Positions 63,132-64,000 of a DNA stretch of 64,000 nucleotides are shown here, in pieces. The stretch spans positions 186,001 through 250,000 of the forward strand of contig CAVYVZ010000004.1 in NCBI GenBank assembly GCA_963772065.1, in the 5' to 3' direction. The translations under genes and the position numbers were made by a program. This stretch comes from CAVYVZ01 sp963772065. GTDB lineage: Bacteria > Acidobacteriota > Vicinamibacteria > Vicinamibacterales > UBA2999. Within the stretch, counting starts at the first letter, position 1, and each line of letters opens with the position of its first letter. The notes beneath the pieces were generated by a model, which was not told the origin of the DNA, did not search any database, and saw only the letters and a list, made by a program, of their open reading frames with translations.

Positions 63132-64000
63132 TTACAGCGGCGGACGGGGCGGCACGGGCGGCGCCGGAGGCTCGGGAGGCTGCGGCGGCTCGAAATCGGA
63201 GTCGTCGTCGTCCTTGTCCTCGTGGCGATCGTCGTCGGTGGTCGGCCCGATGCTGGCCGCCGAGCGAGGCGATCATGTCGATGACTTCCGAGGGCAGCGA
63301 GAACATCAGCGAGACGGTCTTGCCTTCCCCGCCGAGCTGCAGCGATTCCATGATGGAGTTGAGCTCGGGTTTCGCCCCGGCCTGCAGCTTCGCGAGCGCC
63401 ATGAAGCCGCGCACGACGTCGCGGAGGTTCTGGGCGGCCGCTTCGTCACGCGCCTCGGCCCGGAGCATTCCGCGGACGCCGCCGTTGACGTGACCGCTGG
63501 CAGCAAACCAGTTGATGGCCGGAATCTGGTTGGCGACTTCGCGCGGCAGATGCGCGCGACGCGCGATCGCGTCGAACCGGCCCACGGCCCATGCGTTCCC
63601 ATCGTCGATGTCGCGCACGATGCCCATGACCTCGTCGTTCGAGGTGATGTTCTCGCCGCCGCTCTTTCGGTCTATGGCCTGACGGACGGCCGAGCCGCTG
63701 CCGAACGCAATCAGTCCGGGCTCGACGAACGCGAGGGCCACCTCGCCGCCTTTCGTCCCGTGGCCCTTGTGTGTGAGAAGCCGGGCACCCCGGTGCTCCG
63801 TCACCACGCCGCCCTTTTCACGGATATAGCCTTCGATGCGGACCGTATCGAACCGGCCCCTGGCGATCACGAGCGGGTTCTCGGGTTCGTCGCCGATGCT
63901 GTTCACGCACGCGACGACCTCGTCGATGTCCTTTTCGATGTCGATGCCGGTGGCATCCTTGAACTCGTCGTGCCGCTCGCCTTCCGGGCGGATCTGCCGG
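63132..64000 (-). CDS. Hypothetical protein with acidic/proline-rich tail (5' end cut, one frame change)
   Basis: The chain enters from beyond 64000 and reads VVACVNSIGDEPENPLVIAR, GRFDTVRIEGYIREKGGVVT, KGGEVALAFVEPGLIAFGSG, SGHVNGGVRGMLRAEARDEA and QLGGEGKTVSLMFSLPSEVI. After a frame change near 63255 it ends in an acidic patch (DDDRHEDKDDDDSDFE) and a Pro tail (PPQPPEPPAPPVPPRPPL). The body has repeated beta-alpha units of the DUF3352-like or adhesin-associated type. Without the N-terminus no signal peptide can be judged. Function unknown. Confidence 0.6.

Overview
The window is about 65 percent GC and is most likely from an acidobacterium of the Vicinamibacteria type. No rRNA or other marker gene is present, so this rests on gene content. 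The pointers are two Oar-like TonB-dependent receptors with an N-terminal carboxypeptidase-regulatory-like domain, two VWFA-related (TIGR03436-type) secreted proteins fused to TPR repeats, sulfatase-like proteins fused to TPR repeats, a DUF5916 outer-membrane protein, many secreted TPR and PD40 proteins, and a radical SAM protein resembling tetraether/membrane-spanning lipid synthases. It looks like ordinary chromosome: no rRNA, tRNA, CRISPR array, prophage or complete insertion sequence was found.

Layout. 1-3 kb: DUF5916 protein (cut by the window edge), a PLP dehydratase and a glycerophosphodiester phosphodiesterase on the minus strand. 3-6.6 kb: an AAA+ ATPase / VWA / LON-N triad on the plus strand. 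6.7-11.3 kb: an NTF2-like protein, a YpdA-type reductase, an S9 peptidase and a BACON lipoprotein. 11.4-14.8 kb: a siroheme plus sulfite/nitrite reductase operon behind a structured leader that ends in a strong intrinsic terminator. 14.9-20.1 kb: a TPR protein, an exported amidohydrolase and the radical SAM protein. 20.2-24.2 kb: small secreted and regulatory genes and an amidohydrolase joined to a CYTH domain. 24.2-28.8 kb: an SDR / aldehyde dehydrogenase / metal-permease cluster facing panE and a small exported protein. 28.9-35.4 kb: TonB receptor, folE, a TPR protein, a 760-base segment with inverted repeats and a beta-helix protein. 35.6-41.8 kb: a small protein and a DUF3999-DUF2339 pair. 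41.8-46.1 kb: a tightly overlapping thiolase / IDH-like / thiolase / 3-hydroxyacyl-CoA dehydrogenase operon. 46.1-56.9 kb: two sulfatase-like TPR proteins, then VWFA, PD40, VWFA and TPR exported proteins. 57-61.6 kb: a second TonB receptor and an aldehyde dehydrogenase. 62-64 kb: a degenerate receiver, a PilZ protein, a gamma-glutamylcyclotransferase-like protein and a truncated hypothetical.

Two features cut across the window. First, about 32 single-base frame changes interrupt otherwise convincing genes. About 27 behave as single-base insertions, which points to an indel-rich assembly more than to pseudogenes. CDS coordinates for these genes therefore span frame changes, and each entry says where. 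Second, intergenic DNA carries several short-word repeats (7, 8 or 11 bases), often arranged as inverted arms. One such repeat appears to encode a signal peptide.

The candidates most worth follow-up are the amidohydrolase-CYTH fusion (21909-23877), the Tes-like radical SAM protein (17907-20003) and the structured RNA/terminator in front of the siroheme operon (14629-14852).
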